Source: CAWAHD01 sp963781785 (lineage in GTDB: Bacteria > Planctomycetota > Planctomycetia > Isosphaerales > Isosphaeraceae). Taken from it: a stretch of 64,000 bases of DNA. Position 1 is the stretch's first letter, and every line of letters begins with the position of its first letter. Where the stretch lies: the NCBI GenBank assembly GCA_963781785.1, contig CAWAHD010000002.1, positions 2,170,001-2,234,000 on the forward strand, written 5' to 3'. This document shows, piece after piece, positions 25,821 through 34,600 of the stretch. The notes beneath the pieces are model-generated. The model saw nothing but the letters and a program-made list of their open reading frames with translations, searched no databases and was not told where the DNA came from. The translations under genes and the position numbers were made by a program.

Positions 25821-27357
25821 GTAGCCGTTCATAGGGTGGGGTAGGTCGAATCAAGCAACTTTGGATCGCGTCCGGGTGAGTCGCAAAAGAGAGGGAAGGG
25901 CGTGGCCACGACGGTCTGCTTCAAAGCACGAAGTCAGGTAATCCAAGACGTTGTGGCCCTGTTGCCTACAGGTCGCCACCACTGTCAGCATTCGCTCGAC
26001 GAATCGGCTCCCATGCACACTGTCGGTCCCGCCGCTGATCCGCCTCCAGATCACCGCATGCCGCAACGCTCGTTCCACAACGTTGTTCGTCGGTGCGATT
26101 CCCTGGACCCGCGCGAAGGTCCACAGACCTTCTTCCACCTTGAGAAGCTCGAAGCACGTGGCCGCCGTTTTCGCGCACGGGCACCTCGACCCTTCCAGAA
26201 GGGTTTGCTTGACCTCCCGACGCAAGCGGTGCATCCGCTCTTGAAACGCATTCCAAGGCAAAGTTCCGTCGCGCACTCGGTGCCAGTGGCGGAACAGCCG
26301 GTTCGACAACGAAAGCAACCGCTGTCCGATGCTCTCGCCTTCACCACCCCGGTCGATCATCGCTTGGAAGTCTCGGCGCAGATGCACCAGCAGACTTGAC
26401 GCCCGAATGCCTTGATCCACTCATACGCGCTGAACCGGTCACTGCCGACGACCTGATCGTCTTTGCTCCCCAAGAGAGCCGCCGCGACTTCGCCACTACG
26501 ACTTTTGGCGATGGTAAAGACCGTGCAAAAGCTGGTCACCGTGGCCCACAGCCAAGCCTTGTGACGATTCTCACGCCACGACGTCTCGTCGATATTAACC
26601 ACCGAGGACTTATGGACCGAAGTCGCGAGTTCGTTGTAAGGGGCTTCAAGGGCGATGGCCGACTGCCGTTCCAGCTTGGAGACCATCCCGGTGGAGATCG
26701 AAAGAGTAAACAGGTCGCTTACCAACTGCTGGATCTGACGCTTGCTGAGGCGATAGGCCCCCGCGAGCACGGCCAGCACCGCCTGAAGGTACGGGCCGAA
26801 GCATCCAGTGGGGACGCCCGGTGGCAAGGCAGCGCAGGTCGTCTCGCCGCAGCCAGGGCAGGTCAGACGATGGAGCCGATACTCATCGACAATCGGCTCG
26901 ATCTTGGGCAGTTCGGCGACTTGATGGATCAAGGGTTCGGGGTCGTCGCCGCAGAGTTCATGACCGCATCGGCGGCAAGCAGTCGGCTTACAGTGGGTCG
27001 TCCCGCGAATCTTTTCGGGTGGGACCAAGGCGCGGTGGGCCTTACGATGTCCGGGCTGCCCGCCGCGTTTCTTTCCGCTGGGAGAAGCCGGGGGCTTGCG
27101 CTTCATTCCGATCGGATTAGAGGATGGGGGCTTCGACGAGTTGGTGGAGTTGAGCTTCAGCCGATTCTCGAGATCGTTGACGCGCGCTTCAAGTTTGGCA
27201 AGGCGCAGTTCGTAGAACTCGACGAGCGCAAGAATCGCCGCTTGGACCTCGGGCGAAGCCGTCTGCCACAGGGGTTCTGGAATCGGGGGCGTCCATGCCA
27301 TGCAGGTAGAATAATTGCGTCATTCGCAAACGACAACCCCAGACTGTGAACGCTTAC
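25821..27357 (-). mobile_element. IS66-family element, 1537 bp, with 8-bp target duplication
   Basis: Direct repeats CGTAAATG lie at 25813-25820 and 27358-27365. Terminal inverted repeats are GTAGCCGTTCATAG at the left end and GTAAGCGTTCACAG (reverse complement of the right end), with the GTAA-type ends of IS66 elements. It carries only a tnpC-type transposase; no tnpA or tnpB is present, as in the ISBst12 subgroup of IS66. Confidence 0.92.
25851..27301 (-). pseudogene. tnpC: IS66-family transposase (TnpC), frameshifted
   Basis: The first frame (27301 down) has the IS66 leader ('LENRLKLNSTNSSKPPSSNP', 'KKRGGQPGHRKAHR'), a zinc-binding segment ('CRRCGHELCG', 'CPGCGETTC'), then 'NIDETSWRENRHKAWLW' with the first Asp and 'GSDRFSAYEW' with the second. 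It stops just after 'RQVCW'. The second frame continues 'VHLRRDFQAMIDRGG', 'CFELLKVEEGLWTF' and 'NNVVERALRHAVIWRR' with the catalytic Glu. One missing base near 26386 (between TGG and TGCATCTG) separates them. IS66 TnpC is normally one uninterrupted protein, so the copy is probably inactive unless the base is a sequencing error. Confidence 0.88.
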
Positions 27358-27697
27358 CGTAAATGATACGTGCTTTGCCGAAATATTGACGATGCAGCTC
27401 CGTGGTCACGATCGCACGTGGTCGGCCCGTATCTCCCAATTTCCAAACGGCTGCCGCAACATACTGCCGGGCGGGATCTCTGTAGCGGAAGATCGGCTTC
27501 TCCGAGAATCTCTGGGGAAAGCCGTCTTCGCGGGAACTCGCCTGTGCGCTGGCCACCCGCTTCTGCATCAACTCTTGTCGCCTGGTCGTGAGCTCGTCGT
27601 GCTTTGTCTTTTCAGGATGAGCGTCCTGGGCAAATCCCATGCTGGTCGAGCACATCAGGGCAAGCGCGAGATGTCGACCGAACAAGCGGCAATTCAT

Positions 27698-28165
27698 GCT
27701 GTGTACTCCCTGTTCAGTGGGATGTTCGAATGAATGAAACCGTCCCACAGGAAGTTGACGTCGTCCTACGATTGCAGCCGGTTGGATCGGGCCGCTCACA
27801 CGCCACGTCACGCGTCTCCCGGAATATAGCTCAGACACGACGTCTGCGCCAATTCCGTGGCGAAAGGGGCCGACGATGGTCGTGATCTCTGGTGAAGCAC
27901 GCCTCCGACGTTACGGCGATGATCGACGGCTGCTGAGTCAATCCTTGCGGCGGAAGTCCGCGACCGACCCAGAAACGTGGGTCGCACCAAGCACCAAGGA
28001 CTCGCTTGCCCCGCGCCATGAAAGCGGCCAACCAGCCGTTTCGGACATCCGTCCCAGTACGCGGGATCATCGACTCAGGGGCAAGAAAGAGGAACCGTAA
28101 TCGATGCGGCGATTATCCAAGGATTGGCGCGAAGCGGTTTGCGTCCAAACTTGGCCACTGCGTCC
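27698..28165. other. Intergenic stretch without recognised gene
   Basis: Several short frames are open on both strands, for example a minus-strand one reading 'GWLAAFMARGKRVLGAWCDP', but none has a convincing start, Shine-Dalgarno or recognised domain. Confidence 0.4.
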
Positions 28166-28320
28166 TCGTTCTCAACGCCTCTCGGCAGCACAGACATCGG
28201 CATCTTGTTAGTCGCCTTTCGCTCCGCGAAAGATTTCCCGTTCTCAACGCCTCTCGGCATCACAGAGGTGGGCATCCGTCCGGGTTCTCGGACGCGGTTT
28301 CAATTCTCACGCGGTCTGAC
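28166..28320. repeat. Dispersed repeat, copy 3 of the 'CATCACAG..GTGGGCAT' family
   Basis: It contains TCTCAACGCCTCTCGGCA twice, TTAGTCGCCTTTCGCTCCGC, CATCACAGAGGTGGGCATCC and GTCCGGGTTCTCGGACGC, and runs directly into the short-motif array. Confidence 0.8.
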
Positions 28321-28646
28321 AAAAAACTTGAAAATAGGTCTGACCCCCAGGACGGTCTGACAAAAAACTTGAAAATAGGTCTGACCCCCAGGATAGGTCT
28401 GACCCCCAGGATAGGTCTGACCCCCAGGATAGGTCTGACCCCCAGGATAGGTCTGACCCCCAGGAGGATAGGTCTGACCCCCAGGATAGGTCTGACCCCC
28501 AGGATAGGTCTGACCCCCAGGATAGGTCTGACCCCCAGGATGAAAATAGGTCTGACCCCCAGGAGGTCTGACCCCCAGGATGAAAATAGGTCTGACCCCC
28601 AGGAGGATGAAAATAGGTCTGACCCCCAGGATGACCCCCAGGATAG
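28312..28646 (+). repeat. Array of 14 full and 1 partial GGTCTGACCCCCAGGA motifs
   Basis: The 16-mer occurs 14 times, mostly at an 18-bp period (joined by TA). Some copies are preceded by GAAAATA, and the first two by GTCTGACAAAAAACTTG + AAAATA. Junctions such as AGGAGGATAGG and AGGAGGTCTG look like nested or slipped insertions. The 18-bp period leaves frames open (repeating ILGVRP on the minus strand). It is not a CRISPR: there are no unique spacers. Single relatives lie at 12072 (reverse) and 22597-22636. Confidence 0.92.
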
Positions 28647-28733
28647 GCGACGATCGCTTGTCGACCTGTGACCTCGGTTCACGCGCTGAAAGCGAGGTTT
28701 GTCCGACCACTGCGAGGAACGCCGCCGGCGCGG

Positions 28734-29087
28734 CGTGATGCTGTGTGAGACGGTGAAAGCGGTGATGGTCTTGACCAGCTTCCACCCGCCACGCGTGATG
28801 ATCAATAGCGCGAGCACGAGCAGGATATGATCCATTCCCGACATGCTATGTTCGAGGCCGAGCACGGTGTAGGTGCGGGCGACGCCGATCGCGCCAGCCG
28901 CGGCCGCGACCACAAACGACGAAACGGACGGCGTAAGCACGGCCACGTGCGTGCTGCCGTCGAGACGCTCCAAGCGCACGAGCAAGTCCGTCATCGTCGC
29001 GCCAAGGCCGGCGATGTGAATCGTGCCGCCGGTCAATCCGCCCGGGCACTTCACCGGCCAGCGCTCACAATAGGCATTGTTGACCAT
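28734..29087 (-). pseudogene. HupE/UreJ_2-like fragment, truncated at both ends
   Basis: The minus-strand frame reads 'CPGGLTGGTIHIAGLGATMTDLLVRLERLDGSTHVAVLTP', then 'YTVLGLEHSMSGMDHILLVLALLIITRGGWKLVKTITAFTVSHSIT'. This is the C-terminal HupE/UreJ_2 membrane region: 'G-x-E-H-x-x-x-G-x-D-H-x-L-x-V-L' and 'T-A-F-T-x-x-H-S-I-T'. Conserved sequence stops at 28734; normally four more TM helices follow. The N-terminal export region is also missing upstream, where dispersed repeat begins. HupE-type proteins are predicted metal transporters; this one cannot work. Confidence 0.75.
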
Positions 29088-29111
29088 CGATCCGCGTGGC
29101 TGCGTGAGGAG

Positions 29112-29302
29112 TTCAACCCACGACCAGGCGTAGCTGGTCAGAGTCTACGTCTGTAACATCCCCGCGCCGTGCCAGCATCTTTTCGGATTTCGTGCTTGGC
29201 TGCGGCTCAGCCGCGCTGGAGTCTACATCTGTAACATCCCCGCGCCGTCGCGCATCTTTTCGGATTTGAGATTTCGTGCTTGATCGCGGCGATGCCGCGT
29301 TA
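29112..29302. repeat. Dispersed repeat 'AGAGTCTAC', copy 3 (double unit)
   Basis: It starts TTCAACCCACGACCAGGCGTAGCTGGTC, then two units of AGTCTAC(G/A)TCTGTAACATC, CGCGCCGT and GCATCTTTTCGGATTT, with stems GCGGCTCAGCCGC and GCGGCGATGCCGC. It abuts the 3' end of the selenoprotein gene. Confidence 0.8.
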
Positions 29303-29323
29303 GGAGTCCGTCTCAAGCCGGCT

Positions 29324-29563
29324 TTACGCCCCGATCGCCTTGCCGACGGCTTTGACCAACTCGTCTTCGTCGGGGAACTCGCCCGTCTCGAGCTTGGAAT
29401 AGAGCGTCTTGCCGCCCACGGTCAGCTCGAAGCAGCCTCCCGCGGATGGAATCATCACGAAGCGGGTGATCGCGCGCTTGAAACGAGGCAAGAGCTTGGC
29501 CGTCAAACTGACGGCTTGAGGCTCGTAGTTTCAAAGTGCACAGTATTCGAGCGTTACATCCAC
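29324..29563 (-). CDS. SelW-like (Rdx/SelT-SelW-SelH family) selenoprotein, in-frame TGA read as selenocysteine
   Basis: 79 residues from GTG 29563, with AAGGAG seven bases upstream (29571-29576). The frame reads (M)DVTLEYCAL, then TGA at 29531-29533, then NYEPQAVSLTAKLLPRFKR and 'FVMIPSAGGCFELTVGGKTLYSKLETGEFPDEDELVKAVGKAIGA', stop TAA. Rdx proteins are small thioredoxin-like redox proteins with a CxxC or CxxU motif right after the first strand; here the TGA falls exactly at the U of C-A-L-U. Without recoding, only 60 residues from TTG 29506 would be seen. The family length (75-90 aa) fits the recoded product. A hairpin at 29499-29515 is a candidate SECIS. A nonsense mutation of a Cys codon is the alternative. 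Confidence 0.78.
29499..29515 (-). promoter_or_regulatory. Candidate bacterial SECIS hairpin
   Basis: On the coding (minus) strand GCCGTCA-GTT-TGACGGC forms a perfect 7-bp stem with a 3-nt loop. 22 nt lie between the TGA and the loop, and the loop starts with G. Known bacterial SECIS elements are short hairpins inside the coding region shortly after UGA, with G among the first two loop bases, and this meets those rules. Confidence 0.65.
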
Positions 29564-29826
29564 GGCGGTTCTCCTTACCTGATCGATCGCTTGCCTTTCC
29601 CTTCTCTTCGGTTCGGCAGGCCGTCAGCACGACCGTGTTGCCCGGCCGTGTGCGGTGCGCCCCACCTATCGGTCATCATCGTCGGATGTCAGCCCGCTCG
29701 CAAGATGTCCAGGCCAGTCCCGACGCGCCGGACCGCGCCGCGGCCGAGCGGGTGCTCCTCCGTTCTCAGCACGGTTGACGGCGTCCTGCTCTGTTGTCAG
29801 GGTATCCAAGGACTCATCCGGATCCT
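29564..29826. other. Divergent intergenic region between the selenoprotein and TauE genes
   Basis: It holds the Shine-Dalgarno of the selenoprotein gene at its left edge. No other gene is seen; short plus-strand frames have no family-like sequence. Confidence 0.4.
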
Positions 29827-29907
29827 GGAGTCTACGTCTGTAACGTCCCCGCGCTGTCCGCGCATCCTTTCGGATTTCGTGCTTGATTGCGGCTCAGCCG
29901 CGGTGGG
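29827..29907. repeat. Dispersed repeat 'AGAGTCTAC', copy 4
   Basis: GGAGTCTACGTCTGTAACGTC, GCGCATCCTTTCGGATTTCG, TGCTTGATTGCGGCTCAGCCGC. It ends six bases before the TauE start codon, so the promoter and leader of that gene lie in or before the repeat. Confidence 0.8.
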
Positions 29908-29912
29908 CATTC

Positions 29913-30662
29913 ATGTTAGCGGATCACACAACCGTGCCCGTGCTGGCGGTCATCGGCCTCGCCACCGTGATCCGTTCGGCGTTCGGGTTCGGCGAGGCCC
30001 TGGTCGCCGTGCCCCTGCTCGCACTGATCATCCCGGTCGAGGTCGCCGCCCCGCTGGCCGTCCTGGTCTCCGTCACGGTCGCCGGGATCGTCTTACTACG
30101 GGATTGGCGGGCCGTCCATGCCCTTAGCGCCGGGAGGCTCATCCTTTCCACCCTGTTCGGCATCCCTTTCGGCCTGCTGATGTTGACCTCGGTCGCCGAG
30201 CCCATCGTGAAGGCGGTTCTCGCCGTCGTCATCATCACATTTTCGGCGTACCGCCTGCTGGGACGCAGCGCGTTGGAGTTGAAGGACGACCGCCTGGCGT
30301 GGTTATTCGGGTTCCTGGCGGGGGTGCTCGGGGGCGCTTACGGCATGAATGGGCCGCCGCTGGTGGCCTACGGGGCGCTGCGGCGCTGGTCCCCTGAGCG
30401 GTTTCGGGCGACTTTGCAAGGGTACTTCCTGCCCGCCAGCGTGGTCGGCATGGCCGGGTACTGGGTGGCTGGTCTCTGGGTCCCCGCCGTCACCCGGTAC
30501 TACCTCATCTCCTTGCCCGTGGTCTTGGCGGCGACCGCCCTGGGCCGGGTTTTCAATCAACGTATGGATGAGCGGCGGTTTCTCGTCTACGTTCACGTCG
30601 GCCTGGTGGTGATCGGGGGAATGCTCCTGATCCAGTCGGTGTGGAGTCATGTCCGCTCATAA
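29913..30662 (+). CDS. TauE/SafE family membrane transporter
   Basis: 249 residues from ATG 29913 with about eight hydrophobic segments. Family signatures: 'VIGLATVIRSAFGFGEALVAVPLLALIIPVEVAAPLAVLVSV' in the first repeat and 'FLAGVLGGAYGMNGPPLVAYGALRRWSPERFRATLQGYFL' in the second, with 'FGFG' and 'GMNGPP' the loops of each half. TauE/SafE (DUF81) proteins are thought to export sulfite, sulfoacetate or other sulfur-containing organic anions. The neighbour is a Rdx selenoprotein, but no sulfur or selenium operon is evident. The 5' side is a dispersed repeat. Confidence 0.9.
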   Translation: MLADHTTVPVLAVIGLATVIRSAFGFGEALVAVPLLALIIPVEVAAPLAVLVSVTVAGIVLLRDWRAVHALSAGRLILSTLFGIPFGLLMLTSVAEPIVKAVLAVVIITFSAYRLLGRSALELKDDRLAWLFGFLAGVLGGAYGMNGPPLVAYGALRRWSPERFRATLQGYFLPASVVGMAGYWVAGLWVPAVTRYYLISLPVVLAATALGRVFNQRMDERRFLVYVHVGLVVIGGMLLIQSVWSHVRS

Positions 30663-30699
30663 CCCGAGGAGGCCGAGTCCGACGCTTGCTTTTCCGCGG

Positions 30700-31143
30700 T
30701 CATTTCTGCTTGGGTTTCCGAAGCGCTTCAGACGCCCGCTCCTGGAATTGCTCCCCGGTGATCTTCGCACCCCAGGTGGTCGGGATCTTCACCAACCGTT
30801 TCACGTCTTCATACGAGCGGTGGGCTTCGACCAGCTTCTTGAGGCTCGGAAGAAACTCGTCCTCGAAGAACTTGCCCATCTTGCTGGCGACCTGCTTGTC
30901 GAACGATTCCGCGGTGATCGTCGTTTTTTTCTTCTTCTCGGCGGCTTCCTTCTGGGCCTGGAACTCTTCGTGGTGTTCCTTGCGAATGCCCAGCCTGGAT
31001 TGAGCGCCCATGATGGCGGCAACCATGCCCCGCTGCTTCGCCTCGTCGTCATCCAGCCCGTCGAGCAGGGCACGAGCGTAGACGTACGTGGCGAGGATGT
31101 CGAACTTGCCAATGGACACGTCGCTTGGTGGTTTCTTCGCCAT
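30700..31143 (-). CDS. Conserved hypothetical protein (147 aa)
   Basis: 147 residues from ATG 31143 (MAKKPPSDVSIGKFDILATYVYARALLDGLDDDEAKQRGMVAAIMGAQ); six upstream codons are also open. It is mostly helical and charged, with a Lys/Glu-rich coiled segment ('AQKEAAEKKKKTTITAESFDKQVASKMGKFFEDEF') and a basic tail. No signal peptide, TM segment or recognised domain. It is convergent with TauE, 37 bp apart. The even codon use and clear start make it a real gene; no function is proposed. Confidence 0.7.
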   Translation of the reverse strand: MAKKPPSDVSIGKFDILATYVYARALLDGLDDDEAKQRGMVAAIMGAQSRLGIRKEHHEEFQAQKEAAEKKKKTTITAESFDKQVASKMGKFFEDEFLPSLKKLVEAHRSYEDVKRLVKIPTTWGAKITGEQFQERASEALRKPKQK

Positions 31144-31398
31144 GATTCCAGTCACTCCCAACCCTTGCCCCCTGATCGGAGACCGCCTGCCTATTATCTT
31201 ATCTCAATCTCCGTGATCATTGACGATGATTGATCGAAAGCAGGAGAATCGAGGAAACGCCCGCGGCGTGGATTCTCGGAGCCGAGCGGTGAGAAGCAGG
31301 GGAACAAAACGGGCACGGGCGTGGCGTGATGGCTCGCGCCGATGGTAGGGTATCGGGATGGAGCTGATTGATCTCGGAATGACCAGGGGATGCTGACC

Positions 31399-31689
31399 AT
31401 GCCATGGCTCCGCGTGCGGTTCAGCGTGCGGCAGATGATGGTCCTGATCGTCTTCATCGCTCTGGTGTCGGCCCTCGTCGTCCAGAGCATCAGGTCGGCG
31501 CGCCGCGATCGTGAGATTGCGAGGCTCGAGCTCTTGCTGAGGGACTACCAGCGGGCAGCCGACCGGATCGAATGGGCCGAGCGGATGTACAACAAAGGCT
31601 ACCTCTCGAAGGCAGTTCTCGCGAGCGAGAAACTCTCGTACAAGAAAGCGGCGCGAGCTCGGTCGCCGGGAATGAACCATGGGGCCTGA
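31399..31689 (+). CDS. Small membrane-anchored coiled-coil protein upstream of the TIR-STAND gene
   Basis: 96 residues from ATG 31399 (an ATG at 31390 is also possible; AGGGG lies upstream). 'MPWLRVRFSVRQMMVLIVFIALVSALVVQSI' is a single N-in TM helix with the 'R-F-S-V-R-Q-M-M-x-L-I' lead typical of a planctomycete family. Then comes a coiled coil, 'RRDREIARLELLLRDYQRAADRIEWAERMYNKGYLSKAVLASEKL'. Its last 11 bases overlap the start of the TIR-STAND gene, which suggests translational coupling and possibly a shared role. Function is unknown. Confidence 0.65.
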   Translation: MPWLRVRFSVRQMMVLIVFIALVSALVVQSIRSARRDREIARLELLLRDYQRAADRIEWAERMYNKGYLSKAVLASEKLSYKKAARARSPGMNHGA

Positions 31690-34600
31690 GCACTCGCTGT
31701 ACGATGTTTTCATTTCCTACGCCGACGCCGATCGCGCGTGGGTCGATGGGTTTTTGATCGACGGGCTCGAGCGGGCAGGTGTGCGGTGCCATCGCGAGGC
31801 GGCCTTTGCCGTCGGCGTCCCCAGGCTGGCGGAATTCGAGAACGCCGTCCGATCGAGCTCCCGGATCCTGCTGGTCCTCTCGCCAGCCTATTTCGCGACC
31901 GATACGGCCGCGTTCGTCGATCTCCTGGCTCAGACCTACGGACTGGAGACAGCCACGTGGCCCGTGATCCCGCTGCGGCTCGAGCCGGTCAAGCTGCCGA
32001 CCCGCCTGGCCATGCTGACGCTGCTCGACGCCACGGACCCCGACGAACGCGAACGGGTGCTCGAGAAGCTCAGCAGCCTGTTCCAGCGGCCGATCCCCGC
32101 CGCGGCCGCTAGCCCGACGTGTCCTTACCCCGGCATGCGCGCGTTCACGCTGGACGACGGGTTACCGTTCTTCGGCCGGGACCGCGAGTGCGAAGAACTG
32201 CTTCAGCACTTGCGACAGAGCCGGTTCCTCACCGTGATCGGGGGCTCGGGCAGCGGCAAGTCGTCGCTGGTGTTCGCCGGGTTAGTGCCCCGGCTCAGGA
32301 AGACAAACTTGTTTGGGCCTGGAAAATGGCTCGTCCGGTCGATGCGGCCGGGTGAACAGCCCGTCGCCGAGCTGGCCCGGGCGCTGGGCGCTGACCCGGG
32401 CAATCCGGCCACCGCCGTGGCCGACGTGCTCAAAGCCGACCCGGAGGCAACGCGGCTCCTCCTGGTCGTCGACCAGTTCGAAGAGGTCTTCGCGCCCGAC
32501 CCGGGGAAGCCAGAGCCGGCAGCGGATGCGACTCTAACGTTCCATGGCGGCAAAGTGGCCCGCCCAGAGGGGAAGTCGCAGAAGTTATGTCAGGCGCTCC
32601 AGGGCCTTCTGAACGTCGAGAGCGTCGCGGTGGTCCTGACCGTCCGGGCCGATTTCTACGCCGAGCTGATGGGCACGCCGCTCTGGCCGCAGATCAAGGC
32701 AAACCGGGTCGACGTCGGCCCGCTGGAGGAAGCCGGGCTGCGGGACGCGATCTATCGCCCGGCGGAAACGGTGGGCGTCTATGTGGAATCGGCCCTGGTC
32801 GAACGACTCGCTTCCGATGCGATCGAGGCACGATCGCAGGGGATCTTGCCGCTGGTCCAGGAAGTTCTGGTCCAGCTCTGGGAAAAACTCGAGCGGCGCG
32901 TTCTGCCCTTGCGCGCCTATGCGGAGTTCGTGTTGCCGCGCATGGCTTATGGTCACCATCAGGACGGCCAGGAGCGCACGGGACTCGAGATCGCCATCGC
33001 CCGCCATGCCGACGGCGTCTTGAAGCGGCTCGAAATCGCCAACCCGGGTCGCGTCGAGATCGCGCGGCGCATTTTCGTCCGACTGGTCCAGTTCGGTGAA
33101 GGCCGACCCGACACGCGGCGTCAGCAGTCGGTCGCACAGCTCCGCGCTGGGAACGATCCAGTCCATTTCGAGGCGACCTTGAGGGCTCTCGCCAACAACC
33201 GTCTGATCACCCTGACCGCCGATCGCGAGACAGGCCGGCGGCGTGCCGATATCGCACATGAGGCACTGATCCGTGGCTGGCCTCAGCTTCAGAGCTGGAT
33301 CGAAGAATCGCGCAAGGCCGAGGAAGTGCGCCGCAAGCTCGAGCGGAAGTCTCAGGAATGGATCGACGCCGGAACCGGCACCGAAGGACTGCTGGGCACC
33401 GGAGGGCTGGCCGAAGCGGAGAGCTTTCTCGCCGGCCCCGACGGTCGCGACCTGCCCGACAATGACCCGATTCGCCGCCTGGTGCGGGAGAGTGCAGCCG
33501 AGATCCATCGCGCTGAGATTGAGCGTGAAAGCGCGCGGCAGCGCGAGCTGGACCACGCCCGCCAGCGCGTCAAGATTCTCGTGCGGTCGGCGGTCGTCCT
33601 GGGAATGCTCCTGGTCGGGCTGACGGGGGTGACGCTGTTTGCGATCCACGCGCGCAGGCAGGCGAAGATCAACCAGGCCGAAGCCGAGAAGCAGGCCCAG
33701 ATCGCGGCGGTCAATCAGACGAAAGCCGAAGCCAACGAGGTCGAGGCGCAGGAGAGCCTGCGCGTTGCCTGCAAAGGGCTGGATGATCTCTTAACCCAGG
33801 TCGCTGACGTGGACCTGGCCGAGATTCCCCAGATGGAATCGGTACGGCGACTCCTGCTCGAGAAGGCGAGGAGCGGATACGAGAGCCTCCGGCGTCGTGC
33901 GACGGCCGAGAACGATTCCGAGCTGGGTTGGCTGACAGCCAGGGCCTGTGGTCGCCTGGGCGACATCGACGCGATGCTCGGTAATTTTGAAGCGGCCGAG
34001 CGCTCCTACAACGAGGCGATTGAACGGCTCAAGGAGCCGCGGGCGGAATCACCCAATTTCCTTCCTCACCTGCGCGACCTCGTGCGGTCCCGCCTGGGGT
34101 TGGGCATCCTGTTCAAGGAATTGTATCGCTACCAGGATGCCGGGGATGAGCTGCGGGCCGCCGACGCCCTCCGGGGCCGGCTGGAGGCCACGGGCGAGAC
34201 CGACGATCACCAGATGCTGGCGGAGATCGACTACCAGCGTGGCGTGGTGCTGTCGAAGTTGCAGGAGCAGCGCGGCGCCTCACCTGCGCAAACGACTGGT
34301 CCCGGTGGGGAGTCCGAGCGGGTCTATCAGAGAGCGATCCAGGCACAGACGGGACTCGTGCAATCGAGCCACGGCCAGCCCGGACAGCGGGCAAAGCTCG
34401 GGCGATACCTCAATAATCTGGGCAACCTCCTGGCCGCTGGTCACCGCTGGGACGAGGCGGAGAAGACCTTCCGCGAGGTGATCAACGTGGTGGCGGACAC
34501 GGAGAGCCTGCCCGGATCGCGCTGGCAGCATGCCCGCGCCACTTACAACCTGGGCATACTCCCCTCGCTGCGTACGCTCAACGACAGAGAGGCTGCCAAG

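Larger units (their letters stand above)
25304..27697 (-). pseudogene. Exported hypothetical gene interrupted by an IS66 element
   Basis: The 5' part (ATG 27697 to 27358) gives a signal peptide and linker: MNCRLFGRHLALALMCSTSM, then 'ELTTRRQELMQKRV' and 'YVAAAVWKLG'. The 3' part (25812 to 25304) gives 'EYLSLTPARFSVTGGDFGWM', 'CELRLLPQPIDRYM', 'DGAIFIATFGTNPEAVLFIE' and 'WNYAVGRL'. Removing the IS and one copy of its 8-bp duplication joins the halves in the same frame (offset 1545 bp, divisible by 3) into a 282-residue protein. It resembles the intact 291-residue paralogue at 12568-13443 in length, order and motifs. Function is unknown; the gene is inactivated here. Confidence 0.85.

Noticed and set aside
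26386..26400. Programmed frameshift in the IS66 transposase
   Set aside because: IS66 tnpC is normally a single frame, and no slippery heptamer was seen at the joint; a base loss or sequencing error is simpler.
28312..28646. CRISPR array
   Set aside because: The repeat is 16-18 bp with no unique spacers of constant length and no cas gene nearby.
28260..28733. Minus-strand continuation of the HupE frame through the motif array
   Set aside because: The translation there is a repeated ILGVRP pattern; the real gene ends at about 28734.
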